From assembly GCF_050296195.1 (NCBI RefSeq), contig NZ_JBNKRB010000063.1: a stretch of DNA of 64,000 nt, one strand, 5' to 3'. This DNA is from Gynuella sp050296195 (GTDB lineage: Bacteria > Pseudomonadota > Gammaproteobacteria > Pseudomonadales > Natronospirillaceae). The translations under genes and the position numbers were made by a program. The notes beneath the pieces were generated by a model. That model searched no databases. It worked only from the letters and a program-made list of their open reading frames with translations, and was not told where the DNA came from. How positions within the stretch are numbered: the stretch's first letter is position 1; each line of letters begins with the position of its first letter. This document shows positions 43,864-51,956 of this stretch, piece by piece.

Positions 43864-46692
43864 ATGTTAGCACAGAAACCATCAGAGACTGAACCGCCAG
43901 CAGCCGAACAACAGAAAACCGCTCCTACAACCGCCCCGGCGACCCCCTCTACAAGCATCAACAACCATCAGGCCTATGAGGGACCGGAAGGCAGCGTCTC
44001 AGCGAAACGGTTAACCGTCAACACCATTCACTTCCCGGCAATTGCTGCCAAAGAAGCGAAAACCGGTAGCCATGATATTGAAATCCGGCGCAGTGATGCC
44101 CCTCGTAAAACCGGACAAATTGCCGTATGGCAGCAAATGACACAGGGGGGCTCAGGACTGGGGCGCAAGCTCGACAACAAGCTTCAGTCACGCCGGGCCT
44201 GGCATACTGGAAGTGAAGAAGATCCTATCTATTTTCTCAGCGTCGCGCCTAAAAATGAGCAATTTGTAATTGGTAATCGGGATACCCTGATCAAACGCAT
44301 CATACGTCCATACTGGACTCCCAAAGGCAATACCCAGCTCTACGATGTGGACCATAAGAAAGAGTATCAACTCGGTGGCGATGACAAAAAACCCGACGAA
44401 GATAATTTATGGTTATTGGACAGCTCGACCAACCGCAGCGCAGGTGCTCGTATCAACAATGCCATCAACAAGGGGATCGGCAGTGTATTAGAACCCTGGA
44501 ATAATCCGAACAAACCGGATGTGGATAGCGTCAGAAAAACCTACAGTGTCACCCTCAAAAACATCATCTGGGACGCTCCGTTCAAAGGTAATTCCGAAAA
44601 CTATACGGCAGCGGATATCGCTGAACGCGCGACCCAGTTGGAACCGCTGAAAGCTATGAGCCGGTCGGATGTCAAAAAAGCCGGCCTGCAGCCAGGAAAA
44701 GGAGAGTTTCTGATCTTTAACAACGCTTCTGGCGGACGTTCCCGAACCATCGAACTGGCAGGGTCCGCAGATAAAACAGTTCCATTTACAGATACCAGCT
44801 TTATCGCCGGCTTTAAGCCGCACACCGCCATTTTTAACGATAAGGACGAAGACCCGATCAAAATCGTGGGGGTACTCTGGCCGGATAACCCAGCTCTGAA
44901 AAGTGCAGGTGTCGAAACCAGTTTTTCAATCTCACCCATGCCAGGACTGGCGCAGACCGGATACCTGAACTTCGGTCAGGCAGAACGGCAAATACAGAAA
45001 ATCTTCAAAAAGAACCTGGAAGTCGAAGCTCTCAGTCCGTTAACACTCTCCTCAGTCACTCTGGATGAGAATAATAACCTGATCATCAAGGGAAAAGTCG
45101 TGACCAATCTACCGCTGCTGCGCGGGGCGGACATAGACTTCACCATCACAGGCAACGAACTAAGTATCGAAAAAACCTTCGCAAGTCAGGAAGTTTCCGT
45201 ACCAGCACCCTTCCACCTCAATAAATCATCACTGACGCTGGCACTCTCTACCAGCAAAGGACTCAGTGCCAATGGAGAGGTGAACTTCGCCATAGATCGC
45301 GTTGGCTCCGGCAAAGTCAGTGCAACGGCGGATACCACTGGATCGCTGGCTCTGGCGGGTACGTTTAAAATGGATGAACAACTCTTTGGCAAGTCAGAAA
45401 TCGCCGTCGGCTATCAACAGGGGCAGTGGTACCTGAATGGCACCACAGAAATAGCCGAAGGCAAAATACCAGGTGTCAGCCATGCCCAGGCAACGGTTGG
45501 TTACCATCAAAACGAAGGCCTGTCCATCGCTGGTAAAGCAGACCTTAACCTGCCAGGCATTGACCAAAGTTCTCTGGATATCGGTTATAACAGCCGTACC
45601 GGACTTTATATGCGCGGCACCGCAAGCACCGGCAAAACCATCCCTGGCATCGACAATGCCGAACTCAAAGTGGACGTGGCCGAACGCCGCAATGAGCCAG
45701 GATTTAAAATCTCAGCCAGCGGTGCAGTACAAGCACGGATCGCCGGAGTCAATGCCAAATTTACCGTCAGTTATGACGACGGAGCCTTTACCGCAGAAGG
45801 CAGCGGTCAATACAAACGTGGCTTATTCAGCGGTCAACTGCACGCCGGTGTCACCAACCGAGGCATCGATCCGAAAACAGGTAATTTGCTGAATACTCCA
45901 GCGACCGACGGAAAATTCAAAATCTTTGGAGGTGGCCGCCTATCGATGAAACTAACACCATGGTTACAGGGAATGGTCGGGGTTCAGCTGCAACCCAGCG
46001 GTGATATTCTGGCTGACGGTCAGTTATCACTGGCCAATCCTGTCACCCTGTTTGAGCGCAAGGCGTTTAATCGCAAACTCTTCGGGGTAGCCGTGCAGGT
46101 TCCCATCGTGCCGCTGATCGTTGCCGAAGTTGGCGCCAACCTGAAAGCGACCGCCAGCATTGGTCCCGGTCAGATAACGAAGTTGCAGTTAGGCGTACGG
46201 TATCACTCCGCTCGCCCCAACAACACCAAGGTCTCGGGAGACGCAGAAGTGAAAATACCTGCAGATGCCGGTATTCGACTCGCAGCGCGCGCCGGCGTCG
46301 GAGTTGGAGGAGGTCTGGCCAGCGCAACAGGCGGCATCGAGTTGGGAGGTATGGCCGGCCTGACAGGTGTTGCCAAAGCAGAAGCATCTACCAGCTGGAC
46401 ACCCGCAAAGGGATTGATCATGGATATGAAAATGGGACTGCATGCCTCACCCAAATTTGTCTTCGATATTTCCGGTTATATCAATGCTCAACTATTGGGT
46501 GCCGATCTTTACGATAATACATGGCAATTTGCCTCCTATAGTTTTGGGCCGGACTACCGCTTTGGTGTCAGTCTGCCGATTCACTATGAACAAGGGAAGC
46601 CATTCAAGATGAGTGTCTCGGATCTGCAGTTTGAAGTTCCACCGATTAATGCCAAAAAGCTGATGAGAGACTTGATCGAAGACATTGTTTAA
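43864..46692 (+). CDS. giant 942-residue HNH-like repeat protein, candidate eCIS cargo
   Basis: It has a disordered Pro/Thr/Ala-rich N-terminus (1-40). An HNH-like motif lies near residues 160-200 (DVDHKKEYQLGG ... DNLWLLDSSTNRSAG), a pattern I associate with eCIS effector and DUF4157-type proteins. A long array of beta-strand repeats follows (about 430-720; GLSANGEVNF, GKIPGVSHAQATVGY, GIDQSSLDIGYNS). The Gly/Ala-rich C-terminal domain ends in YINAQLLGADLYDNTWQFA. There is no signal peptide. Size, lack of a leader and position at the end of the eCIS left arm fit a delivered effector, possibly with nuclease activity, but a structural role cannot be excluded. Confidence 0.6.
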   Translation: MLAQKPSETEPPAAEQQKTAPTTAPATPSTSINNHQAYEGPEGSVSAKRLTVNTIHFPAIAAKEAKTGSHDIEIRRSDAPRKTGQIAVWQQMTQGGSGLGRKLDNKLQSRRAWHTGSEEDPIYFLSVAPKNEQFVIGNRDTLIKRIIRPYWTPKGNTQLYDVDHKKEYQLGGDDKKPDEDNLWLLDSSTNRSAGARINNAINKGIGSVLEPWNNPNKPDVDSVRKTYSVTLKNIIWDAPFKGNSENYTAADIAERATQLEPLKAMSRSDVKKAGLQPGKGEFLIFNNASGGRSRTIELAGSADKTVPFTDTSFIAGFKPHTAIFNDKDEDPIKIVGVLWPDNPALKSAGVETSFSISPMPGLAQTGYLNFGQAERQIQKIFKKNLEVEALSPLTLSSVTLDENNNLIIKGKVVTNLPLLRGADIDFTITGNELSIEKTFASQEVSVPAPFHLNKSSLTLALSTSKGLSANGEVNFAIDRVGSGKVSATADTTGSLALAGTFKMDEQLFGKSEIAVGYQQGQWYLNGTTEIAEGKIPGVSHAQATVGYHQNEGLSIAGKADLNLPGIDQSSLDIGYNSRTGLYMRGTASTGKTIPGIDNAELKVDVAERRNEPGFKISASGAVQARIAGVNAKFTVSYDDGAFTAEGSGQYKRGLFSGQLHAGVTNRGIDPKTGNLLNTPATDGKFKIFGGGRLSMKLTPWLQGMVGVQLQPSGDILADGQLSLANPVTLFERKAFNRKLFGVAVQVPIVPLIVAEVGANLKATASIGPGQITKLQLGVRYHSARPNNTKVSGDAEVKIPADAGIRLAARAGVGVGGGLASATGGIELGGMAGLTGVAKAEASTSWTPAKGLIMDMKMGLHASPKFVFDISGYINAQLLGADLYDNTWQFASYSFGPDYRFGVSLPIHYEQGKPFKMSVSDLQFEVPPINAKKLMRDLIEDIV

Positions 46693-46726
46693 GGAATTGA
46701 GCAACCGCCGTTGTGTCGTAAGCGTT

Positions 46727-46975
46727 CATTCTGAGACGTACTTGACCGGCTTATCAGCGACCGCATCGGCATCCAGAAAGTCGTTCTTGTTGGACCTCAC
46801 GCAGGGCAGATAATATTCGCCTAACTTAACCCAACGATTGTTATTACTGGAAGCAAAAATACTAATGTCATCGCCTGTTCTGGCTAATTTAAAGTACGGT
46901 CCTGTATCTTCGAATTCATAGTATTCTACATCCCCATTATGGTGACGGATTTCAACAATGGTGCCAAGTGATTAC
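46727..46975 (-). pseudogene. RHS core remnant fused to an IS110-like transposase fragment
   Basis: On the minus strand 46975-46797 encodes the RHS segment TIVEIRHHNGDVEYYEFE ... WVKLGEYYLP shared with the copy at 54156-55256. It then runs in frame into about 25 unrelated residues, NKNDFLDADAVADKPVKYVSE, that resemble the NKNDxxDAxAI block of IS110-family transposases. The remnant has no start and no toxin tip. Confidence 0.5.
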
Positions 46976-47087
46976 CAGGATCATCATCGAGACCGATGAG
47001 GAACACAGCGCTCAGGTGGCGCGGTTGGTCTCCGGGGTAATCGGGCTGGTCGAACATCAGTTGAACCGGGTGTATGGAGAGATCTAA
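46966..47087 (+). repeat. unexplained repeated coding-like fragment, copy 1
   Basis: The plus strand encodes an open frame (QVITRIIIETDEEHSAQVAR ... RVYGEI) ending at a TAA near 47087. A near-identical copy lies at 50042-50190. Both copies directly abut an RHS core remnant at the same point (ACAATGGTGCCAAGTGATTAC). It looks like the 3' end of a gene carried along by RHS rearrangements; I cannot name the parent gene. Confidence 0.5.
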
Positions 47088-47128
47088 GCGGTACGAGGTT
47101 GGCGGTAGCGGATTCGGTCGTTGAATGG

Positions 47129-47154
47129 AACAGCCCCGGTAGTTCGGGGCTGTT
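47129..47154. terminator. module-end hairpin of the RHS array, copy 1
   Basis: AACAGCCCC/GGGGCTGTT is a 9-bp perfect stem. The same stem sequence recurs at 50216-50238 and 50776-50797 and, imperfectly, at 47275-47296, each time just beyond a putative immunity gene or module boundary. Confidence 0.65.
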
Positions 47155-47333
47155 GGTCTGGAGGGAGACTGGCAATTTAGCTGGATGGCAAAAGGCAAGA
47201 CTTGACCCCATCGATTCTCTATGGGGAGGTGGAAGCGGTTCGGGACTGGCGGTAGCAAATTTACCGCTAGGCAGAACAGCCCCGGTTGGAGCTGTTGGGG
47301 TGGAAAGAGGGGCGCTTAAATAATTGCGTCCCC

Positions 47334-47600
47334 TTATCTGATCTTCCTCGCTTTAAAAAACAGATATATTCCAGCTAGGATTACACCTGAATAAAAAGCT
47401 ATAAAACTACCAAGTAGTTTTATTTTCCCGAGCACTAACACATCGTAGTTTATAAAAATTGCTTGTATCGGAGACCACAGAACAATCATCAAGTAATTTG
47501 GGTTTAATGCTCCTGAAGCCATGGTGCCATATACAGCGCAGATGGCTAAGAATATGCTACCCACGATATAGCAAATAAGAAGTCTGGATATCAATTTCAT
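47334..47600 (-). CDS. small three-helix membrane protein, putative RHS immunity protein
   Basis: This 88-residue, strongly hydrophobic protein has about three transmembrane helices (LLICYIVGSIFLAICAVYG; YLMIVLWSPIQAIFI; LLGSFIAFYSGVILAGIYLF) and a basic tail. It has no recognised family. It begins 20 nt after an RHS toxin tip on the same strand, the standard place for a cognate immunity gene. A membrane location fits protection against a periplasm-acting peptidoglycan or membrane toxin. Confidence 0.55.
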   Translation of the reverse strand: MKLISRLLICYIVGSIFLAICAVYGTMASGALNPNYLMIVLWSPIQAIFINYDVLVLGKIKLLGSFIAFYSGVILAGIYLFFKARKIR

Positions 47601-47620
47601 TTTAAACTCACTCTATCTTC

Positions 47621-48316
47621 TTACTGCATATCGCATTCACATCTACGTATTGTTGGATTCGGAGAGCCTGGTCTAAATCCCCAGTCGTTATGAACAAGAC
47701 CGGAACCATAGAATAATGGAGCAGCTGAAATTGTGCCTGGACTGCCATCATCAAGTGGCACATAAACGCCAACATGGCCACCGCTCGCCACAACATCTCC
47801 GGGTTGAGGCAACATAAAACCAGACACAATGGTATAACCAGGAATATTGATATTGGGATCAGCCCACTCATCGGCGCTAGGAACCCTTCCATCTGGCATT
47901 CGCCCTGGTGGATTCCCGCCTGCATTCAATGCGTCCCAAACAAAGAAATTACATTTCAAAGCACCACGGCCACCCGTACCATTAGAGCCTCGTAAACGTC
48001 CTCGTGCTTCACTATGAGGATCCCAAGATTCCCGTCTATCCTCAAAATAATTGTAGGTGACAACAGAAAAGTTATAGGCTCCTAAACCATCCAGGCCTAA
48101 AGGATCAATATAAGATAGAGGATTCCCACCGACATACGCATATGTATTCAGCCCACCATTCAACCCAATCGGATCACTCTGCACATACCGCCCGGTCCTC
48201 GGATCATAATACCGATGCCAGTTGTAATAAAGACCCGTTTCCTTATCTGCATATTGGCCGGGAAATCTCAGTGGCCGCTGCACATACCCGATATATAACG
48301 ACGTACCGCCAAACAA
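47621..48316 (-). CDS. RHS C-terminal tip with an NlpC/P60- or CHAP-like toxin domain
   Basis: The frame starts inside the RHS core (GYVQRPLRFPGQYADKETG, YNWHRYYDPRTGRYVQSDPIG, core end YIDPLGLDG). A tip of about 145 residues follows, with an N-terminal catalytic-type Cys (ALKCNFFVWDALNAGG), a His motif (GGHVGVYVP), a PQPGDVV loop and a C-terminal HNDWGFRPG. The Cys then His order resembles NlpC/P60 or CHAP peptidases that cut peptidoglycan. The core upstream (48317-48573) is broken by a 1-base deletion near 48390 and a 14-codon deletion, so this tip has no intact carrier here. Confidence 0.7.
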   Translation of the reverse strand: MFGGTSLYIGYVQRPLRFPGQYADKETGLYYNWHRYYDPRTGRYVQSDPIGLNGGLNTYAYVGGNPLSYIDPLGLDGLGAYNFSVVTYNYFEDRRESWDPHSEARGRLRGSNGTGGRGALKCNFFVWDALNAGGNPPGRMPDGRVPSADEWADPNINIPGYTIVSGFMLPQPGDVVASGGHVGVYVPLDDGSPGTISAAPLFYGSGLVHNDWGFRPGSPNPTIRRCECDMQ

Positions 48317-48573
48317 TCTATTCTCCCAACCTACCGTTGCAGACTGGTTATTGATAAGTCTATAAGGTGCACCTAAATGATCCGGAATAATATAAAAAGG
48401 TCATCGGCTTTGATTGTATAATTTAGAGAAGAGTTGCTATCAACGTTGGTACCTTCGATACCCGCAAGAATAGTAGTATCCATAGGCAGATAGTATTCGC
48501 CTAACTTAACCCAGCTATTGTTATTACCAGAAGCAAAAATGCTCATGTCATCGCCTGTTCTGGCTAATTTAAT
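48317..48573 (-). pseudogene. upstream RHS core remnant, frameshifted
   Basis: The DNA matches 54813-55110 of the longest RHS copy but has lost one A in the run near 48390 and about 42 bp encoding the KRDFEIGASPYGDN segment. Homology ends near 48573. Confidence 0.7.
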
Positions 48574-48823
48574 ACTTATGACTGACGCGCATCATACGCA
48601 AACCACACTCACAACTGAACCCACTACCCAGACGGTCAGACGACGCCATCGCATAACAACGTCTTCTGCTGACCATTACCGGCTTTGGAACACACGTCGC
48701 ATTTATCAATGGCCTCAACTGTTTGCAGAATTCGGGCACTCCCATCTCACCCACACTGAATTTTGCTTTTTGAACACCCTCGCCTCTCTCCTGGACTGTT
48801 TATCTGAAAGGTTCAAGGAAAGG
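48574..48823. other. unidentified segment between RHS modules
   Basis: These 250 bp are less AT-rich than the neighbouring RHS modules and begin sharply where RHS homology ends. An open frame of about 90 codons runs on the plus strand (MTDAHHTQTTLTTEPTTQ...) and a shorter one on the minus strand. Neither is recognised. It is probably a fragment of unrelated DNA trapped at a recombination junction. Confidence 0.35.
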
Positions 48824-49129
48824 TCACTCAGGCACCTGAAAATATAATTCCTTATTGACCATTGTCTGATCTCGAAGTTCTGAAGATACTATTTTCAAAA
48901 AGTACACTCCTTCTTCCCTATATTGAGAAGCGAAGTATAAAACCGTATTTTCTGGGACAGTCACTCTAGTTCCGACACTATCTTCTACTTCAAACTCATG
49001 ATCCGTTTTAATGTAAAATCCTTGCGTTCTAGATAACAAATCTACATCAGGGTTCATTGAGGATAGTATAGCCAATGTAACAACTGCACCGGCAAGAAAC
49101 GCAACAACAGAAAACAATATGGTTTTCAT
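48824..49129 (-). CDS. membrane-anchored putative RHS immunity protein
   Basis: This 101-residue protein has one N-terminal transmembrane anchor (LFSVVAFLAGAVVTLAIL) and a small extracytoplasmic domain rich in beta strands and acidic residues (FEVEDSVGTRVTVPEN). It is unrelated to known families by eye. Its ATG at 49129 overlaps, as ATGA, the stop of the decayed toxin frame upstream, which marks it as the cognate immunity gene of that toxin. It therefore survives although its toxin is frameshifted. Confidence 0.55.
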   Translation of the reverse strand: MKTILFSVVAFLAGAVVTLAILSSMNPDVDLLSRTQGFYIKTDHEFEVEDSVGTRVTVPENTVLYFASQYREEGVYFLKIVSSELRDQTMVNKELYFQVPE

Positions 49130-49301
49130 TCTGACTCCTGATAGTGTTTCACGGAATCAACCAAAAATGGACTCATCCATAGGTTCATATCTAAAGTTTG
49201 AGGAGTACTGACTCCTGGTAAAGACATCGTGTGATACCAGGGTAATCCAGCATTTAGGGCTTCCACAACAAGGCTTGAGCAGTATTATCAATAAACCGAT
49301 C
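49130..49301 (-). pseudogene. out-of-frame 3' part of the papain-like RHS toxin
   Basis: Translation in the shifted frame gives YCSSLVVEALNAGLPWY, a plausible catalytic Cys block like NNC in sister tips, then continues to a TGA that overlaps the ATG of the putative immunity gene. This shows where the original toxin ended. Confidence 0.55.
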
Positions 49302-49874
49302 TTAATCATCCATAACATACCACCCATTGTGATTAGGGTGTGGAGAGCTTGAATTGATTAATTTCTGATAAAACTGTTCAATCCGCTCTTGTTCTTGTTC
49401 TGTAACATTCAGCACATATCCATTTGCATTACATGTTTTACAGTGATCAGAAGTTTCATAATATGAACTCGCATTTTGAACTGTTAGTACATTAGGACCA
49501 ACCATACCAAAAGAGCTTAACTCCTGACCTGGCACCCTATATCTTCCATTTGAATATACTGTGCCATCACTTCTTAATGCTGCATGCTCATACCAATGAC
49601 TACCACCTACTAAAACTTCGACCTCAAGCTCCTTTGGATCGCTATAAGTCAGTGGATTTCCGTTAACATATGCATAGGTATTGATACCACTTTTAAGGCC
49701 GATCGGATCACTCTGCACATACCGCCCGGTCCTCGGATCATAGTACCGATGCCAGTTGTAATAAAGACCCGTTTCCTTATCTGCATATTGGCCGGGAAAT
49801 TTCAGTGGCTGCTGCACATATACAACATATAAAGACGTACCGTCAAACAACGTTGGTACCTTCGATACCCGCAA
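49302..49874 (-). CDS. frameshifted RHS tip with a permuted papain-like toxin
   Basis: The open frame runs from a TTG in rearranged RHS sequence through the core end (PIGLKSGINTYAYVNGNPLT) into a tip with HWYEHAALRSDGTVYSNGRY, similar in layout to the His-containing half of the tip at 54156. It stops at WYVMDD. The other half continues in another frame between 49285 and 49130 (YCSSLVVEALNAGLPWY ... KHYQESE), ending exactly at the immunity start codon. The toxin is thus split by a frameshift near 49290-49300. The 5' side is also broken by a deletion that joins 49853 to the upstream core. Confidence 0.6.
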   Translation of the reverse strand: MRVSKVPTLFDGTSLYVVYVQQPLKFPGQYADKETGLYYNWHRYYDPRTGRYVQSDPIGLKSGINTYAYVNGNPLTYSDPKELEVEVLVGGSHWYEHAALRSDGTVYSNGRYRVPGQELSSFGMVGPNVLTVQNASSYYETSDHCKTCNANGYVLNVTEQEQERIEQFYQKLINSSSPHPNHNGWYVMDD

Positions 49875-50053
49875 GAATAGTAGTATCCATAGGCAGATAG
49901 TATTCGCCTAACTTAACCCAACTATTGTTATTACCAGAAGCAAAAATACTAATGTCATCGCCTGTTCTGGCTAACTTAAAGTACGGTCCTGTAGCTTCGA
50001 ATTCATAGTGTTCTACATCCCCATTATGGTGACGGATTTCAACAATGGTGCCA
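49853..50053 (-). pseudogene. RHS core remnant
   Basis: About 200 bp match 54990-55190 of the longest RHS copy almost base for base (WVKLGEYYLP ... TIVEIRHHNGD). The fragment is joined on its left to a later part of the core by a deletion of roughly 170 bp, and on its right to the repeated plus-strand fragment at 50042. Confidence 0.7.
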
Positions 50054-50190
50054 AGTGATTACCCGGATCATCATCGAGACCGATGAGGAACACAGCGCTC
50101 AGGTGGCGCGGTTGGTCTCCGGGGTGATCGGGTTGCTCGAACAGCAGTTGAATCGGGTGTATGGGGAGATCGAAGCGGTACGAGGTTGGC
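50042..50190 (+). repeat. unexplained repeated coding-like fragment, copy 2
   Basis: It is nearly identical to 46966-47087, but the frame continues 7 codons further (EAVRGWR) to a TAG inside GGCGGTAGC. The same junction with RHS sequence is preserved, so both copies derive from one rearranged ancestor. Confidence 0.5.
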
Positions 50191-50215
50191 GGTAGCGGAT
50201 TCGGCCGTTAGACAG

Positions 50216-50238
50216 AACAGCCCCAGTTCGGGGCTGTT
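50216..50238. terminator. module-end hairpin of the RHS array, copy 2
   Basis: AACAGCCCC/GGGGCTGTT stem with a 5-nt loop, located 43 nt beyond the stop of the two-helix membrane protein gene on the minus strand. It is the same element as at 47129. Confidence 0.65.
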
Positions 50239-50280
50239 GGTGTGGAGAGGGGCACTTAAAATAATTGCACGCCTATTGTA

Positions 50281-50562
50281 TCAATCATTTTCGTTCTCCA
50301 AGTTTTGTCGATATTGTCTATTTGACTTTCTGATTCTTATGGTTATGTATGCAAAAAACGCAACAAAGCATACCAAACTACATAATGCAAAAAACCAAAA
50401 TCGATAATTCAATAGTTCTATTGCTTCTTCGTTTTTTGGAAATGCTGTCTGCCAAGCGTTAAAAATAGCTAAATTCCCAAAGTAAGCAAAACCAAAAAAA
50501 TAAAGAAGAAGCACTAAAATAAACAACAATGTCGACACCCAAGTTTTGCCATTGTTCTCCAT
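50281..50562 (-). CDS. two-helix membrane protein, orphan immunity candidate
   Basis: This 93-residue protein has two hydrophobic helices (STLLFILVLLLYFFGFAYFG and FWFFALCSLVCFVAFFAYIT) and a charged C-terminus. No family was recognised. It carries the module-end hairpin downstream, like other immunity genes in the array, but no toxin tip is left upstream (50563-50838 is gene-free). It looks like an orphan immunity gene retained after loss of its toxin. Confidence 0.45.
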   Translation of the reverse strand: MENNGKTWVSTLLFILVLLLYFFGFAYFGNLAIFNAWQTAFPKNEEAIELLNYRFWFFALCSLVCFVAFFAYITIRIRKSNRQYRQNLENEND

Positions 50563-50775
50563 AATATTACTCCAGCCTATATACTCAGATACTTAATATG
50601 AATATTGTCTATGGATCTATTTGAGGCCCTGTTCGACACTGGTTGACTACGCCCCACGCAAATGATTGGCAATGATTATAAGGTGGAATAAAGCGCCCCA
50701 GAGGTTTCCCAATCTCTAACAAATCGTTAACACATTGCTCATCAACAGGCAGTATCGGATTCGGCCGTTGAACGA

Positions 50776-50797
50776 AACAGCCCCAGCTGGGGCTGTT
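50776..50797. terminator. module-end hairpin of the RHS array, copy 3
   Basis: A 22-bp perfect palindrome AACAGCCCCAG/CTGGGGCTGTT, 42 nt beyond the immunity gene at 50839. It is followed on the minus strand by TTTCGTTC, only weakly T-rich. Confidence 0.65.
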
Positions 50798-50838
50798 GGT
50801 TTGAGAGGAGCTAAATAAAATAAATAAGCCCCGTTATT

Positions 50839-51165
50839 TCAACAAGATGATGGTTTTCCATCCCTTATTAAGACATATCTACCTTCATCCACAAACCCAA
50901 TCTGACCATTAGGTAGCCTAATTTTATAAAGCTGATAATGCTTAACATCGATACATTGAATAATTTCTACTGCCTGATCAGGTTCCAAATCGGTAATGCT
51001 ATTATGAGACAAAGAAGAGCTTGCCTGCTCAAGGCTGCTATAAACAGGCACAACACTATTAGCGACTAGATAAATTGTTGGCCTATCAAAATAAAGAGAC
51101 AACAAGAATACACAAGACACTATGGATAACGTTATAGAAACTGTTACTAACATTCTAGTATTCAT
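50839..51165 (-). CDS. membrane-anchored putative RHS immunity protein
   Basis: This 108-residue protein has an N-terminal anchor (MLVTVSITLSIVSCVFLLSL) and an extracytoplasmic SH3-like beta domain (YLVANSVVPVYSS ... YKIRLPNGQIGFVDEGRY). The ATG at 51165 overlaps the toxin-fragment stop as TGATG; an in-frame ATG at 51177 is also possible. Its periplasmic SH3-like fold would suit blocking a peptidoglycan-active or other periplasmic toxin. Confidence 0.55.
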   Translation of the reverse strand: MNTRMLVTVSITLSIVSCVFLLSLYFDRPTIYLVANSVVPVYSSLEQASSSLSHNSITDLEPDQAVEIIQCIDVKHYQLYKIRLPNGQIGFVDEGRYVLIRDGKPSSC

Positions 51166-51455
51166 CAATAGTCCCATGGTCTAGTCCAAAATCCGTCATC
51201 TCCAATTGGCCATGGCCAAGGGTTTCGTTTTGGCCCCTCATAAAATTTCGACCCTCCATAATATGGGGAATCCATTAATCTTTCTCCAAAATCAACTGGA
51301 AAAAAAGCATCAAGCAGCGTATACCCAAGCACCTCAGATAAGCATTCCTGGTAAGGGTCTGCGCAATTATTATTCATAACGCCATATTCATCTCTAGGCT
51401 TTGCATAACATGCCACTAGCCGCTTTTCTTGTTCTGGCGTTAAAGTAAGAACCAC
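51165..51455 (-). CDS. truncated toxin tip (permuted papain-like C-terminal half)
   Basis: This fragment of about 96 residues lacks any RHS core. Its segment NNNCADPYQECLSEVLG and the following FPVDFGERL align with NNCGSPVQDCLSELGV...FPVNLGNNLID of the tip at 54156. Only the Cys-bearing half of the domain remains; the preceding His half is gone, so it is presumably inactive. It sits directly before its immunity gene. Confidence 0.5.
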   Translation of the reverse strand: MVLTLTPEQEKRLVACYAKPRDEYGVMNNNCADPYQECLSEVLGYTLLDAFFPVDFGERLMDSPYYGGSKFYEGPKRNPWPWPIGDDGFWTRPWDY

Positions 51456-51677
51456 CCCAGTACCAGACCTAAACCCTGTTTGCCGACTTATATAATCAGA
51501 TGCATTAGGGTAGCATGTATTTCATCCCAGGCTTGCCAGACTCGTGACAATCGCTGCCACTTTTTGTCTTTAAAATTATCCATGGCAACAGCCAAAAAAA
51601 GAAAAGCTCCGATCCGGAAAGCGGGGCTTTATGGTTTTGACTAAATAAGGAGTGATGACGCTCCTTTAATTAGGTTT
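51456..51677. other. inter-module spacer with a short frame and a terminator
   Basis: A 31-codon minus-strand frame (MDNFKDKKWQRLSRVWQAWD...) runs from 51583 to 51488 but is unrecognised and probably a fragment. The terminator of the next module lies at 51591-51630. Confidence 0.35.
51591..51630 (-). terminator. Rho-independent terminator
   Basis: Read on the minus strand, AAAGCCCC pairs with GGAGCTTT (one G-T wobble) and is followed by TTCTTTTTTT. It lies about 50 nt past the stop of the immunity gene at 51678. Confidence 0.75.
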
Positions 51678-51956
51678 CTACTTGAGTACAATCCCATTAA
51701 TTCCTTGGTGACTATAGTGATAAACCGAAATATCTTTAACATTAATCACGTGAATCAAATCAATTTGAGATTCAAGTTCTTTATCAATCGATACTAAATC
51801 ATCGATTTTCTGAAGTAATTCTACCTGCCCTCTAGAATAGCCGCTACTCCTGTAAAACTCCTCTTTATATCCTTTTGCCCAAAGAAAAGTGACTAAATTT
51901 GAAATACATAAAACAGAAACAATAGCAGCAATTAAAAAGTATTTTTGTTTTACCAT
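51678..51956 (-). CDS. membrane-anchored putative RHS immunity protein
   Basis: This 92-residue protein has one transmembrane helix (YFLIAAIVSVLCISNLVTFLW) and a C-terminal domain with a helical, acidic stretch (VELLQKIDDLVSIDKELES). The start is uncertain: AGGAGG at about 51968-51973 could serve GTG at 51962 or ATG at 51956. Any choice overlaps the toxin stop at 51950, so toxin and immunity are translationally coupled. No homology to the other immunity candidates is evident. Confidence 0.55.
   Translation of the reverse strand: MVKQKYFLIAAIVSVLCISNLVTFLWAKGYKEEFYRSSGYSRGQVELLQKIDDLVSIDKELESQIDLIHVINVKDISVYHYSHQGINGIVLK

Noticed and set aside
46926..47258. 110-codon minus-strand frame across the RHS remnant
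   Set aside because: It is out of phase with the RHS core and opposite to the repeated plus-strand fragment; its sequence has no family features.
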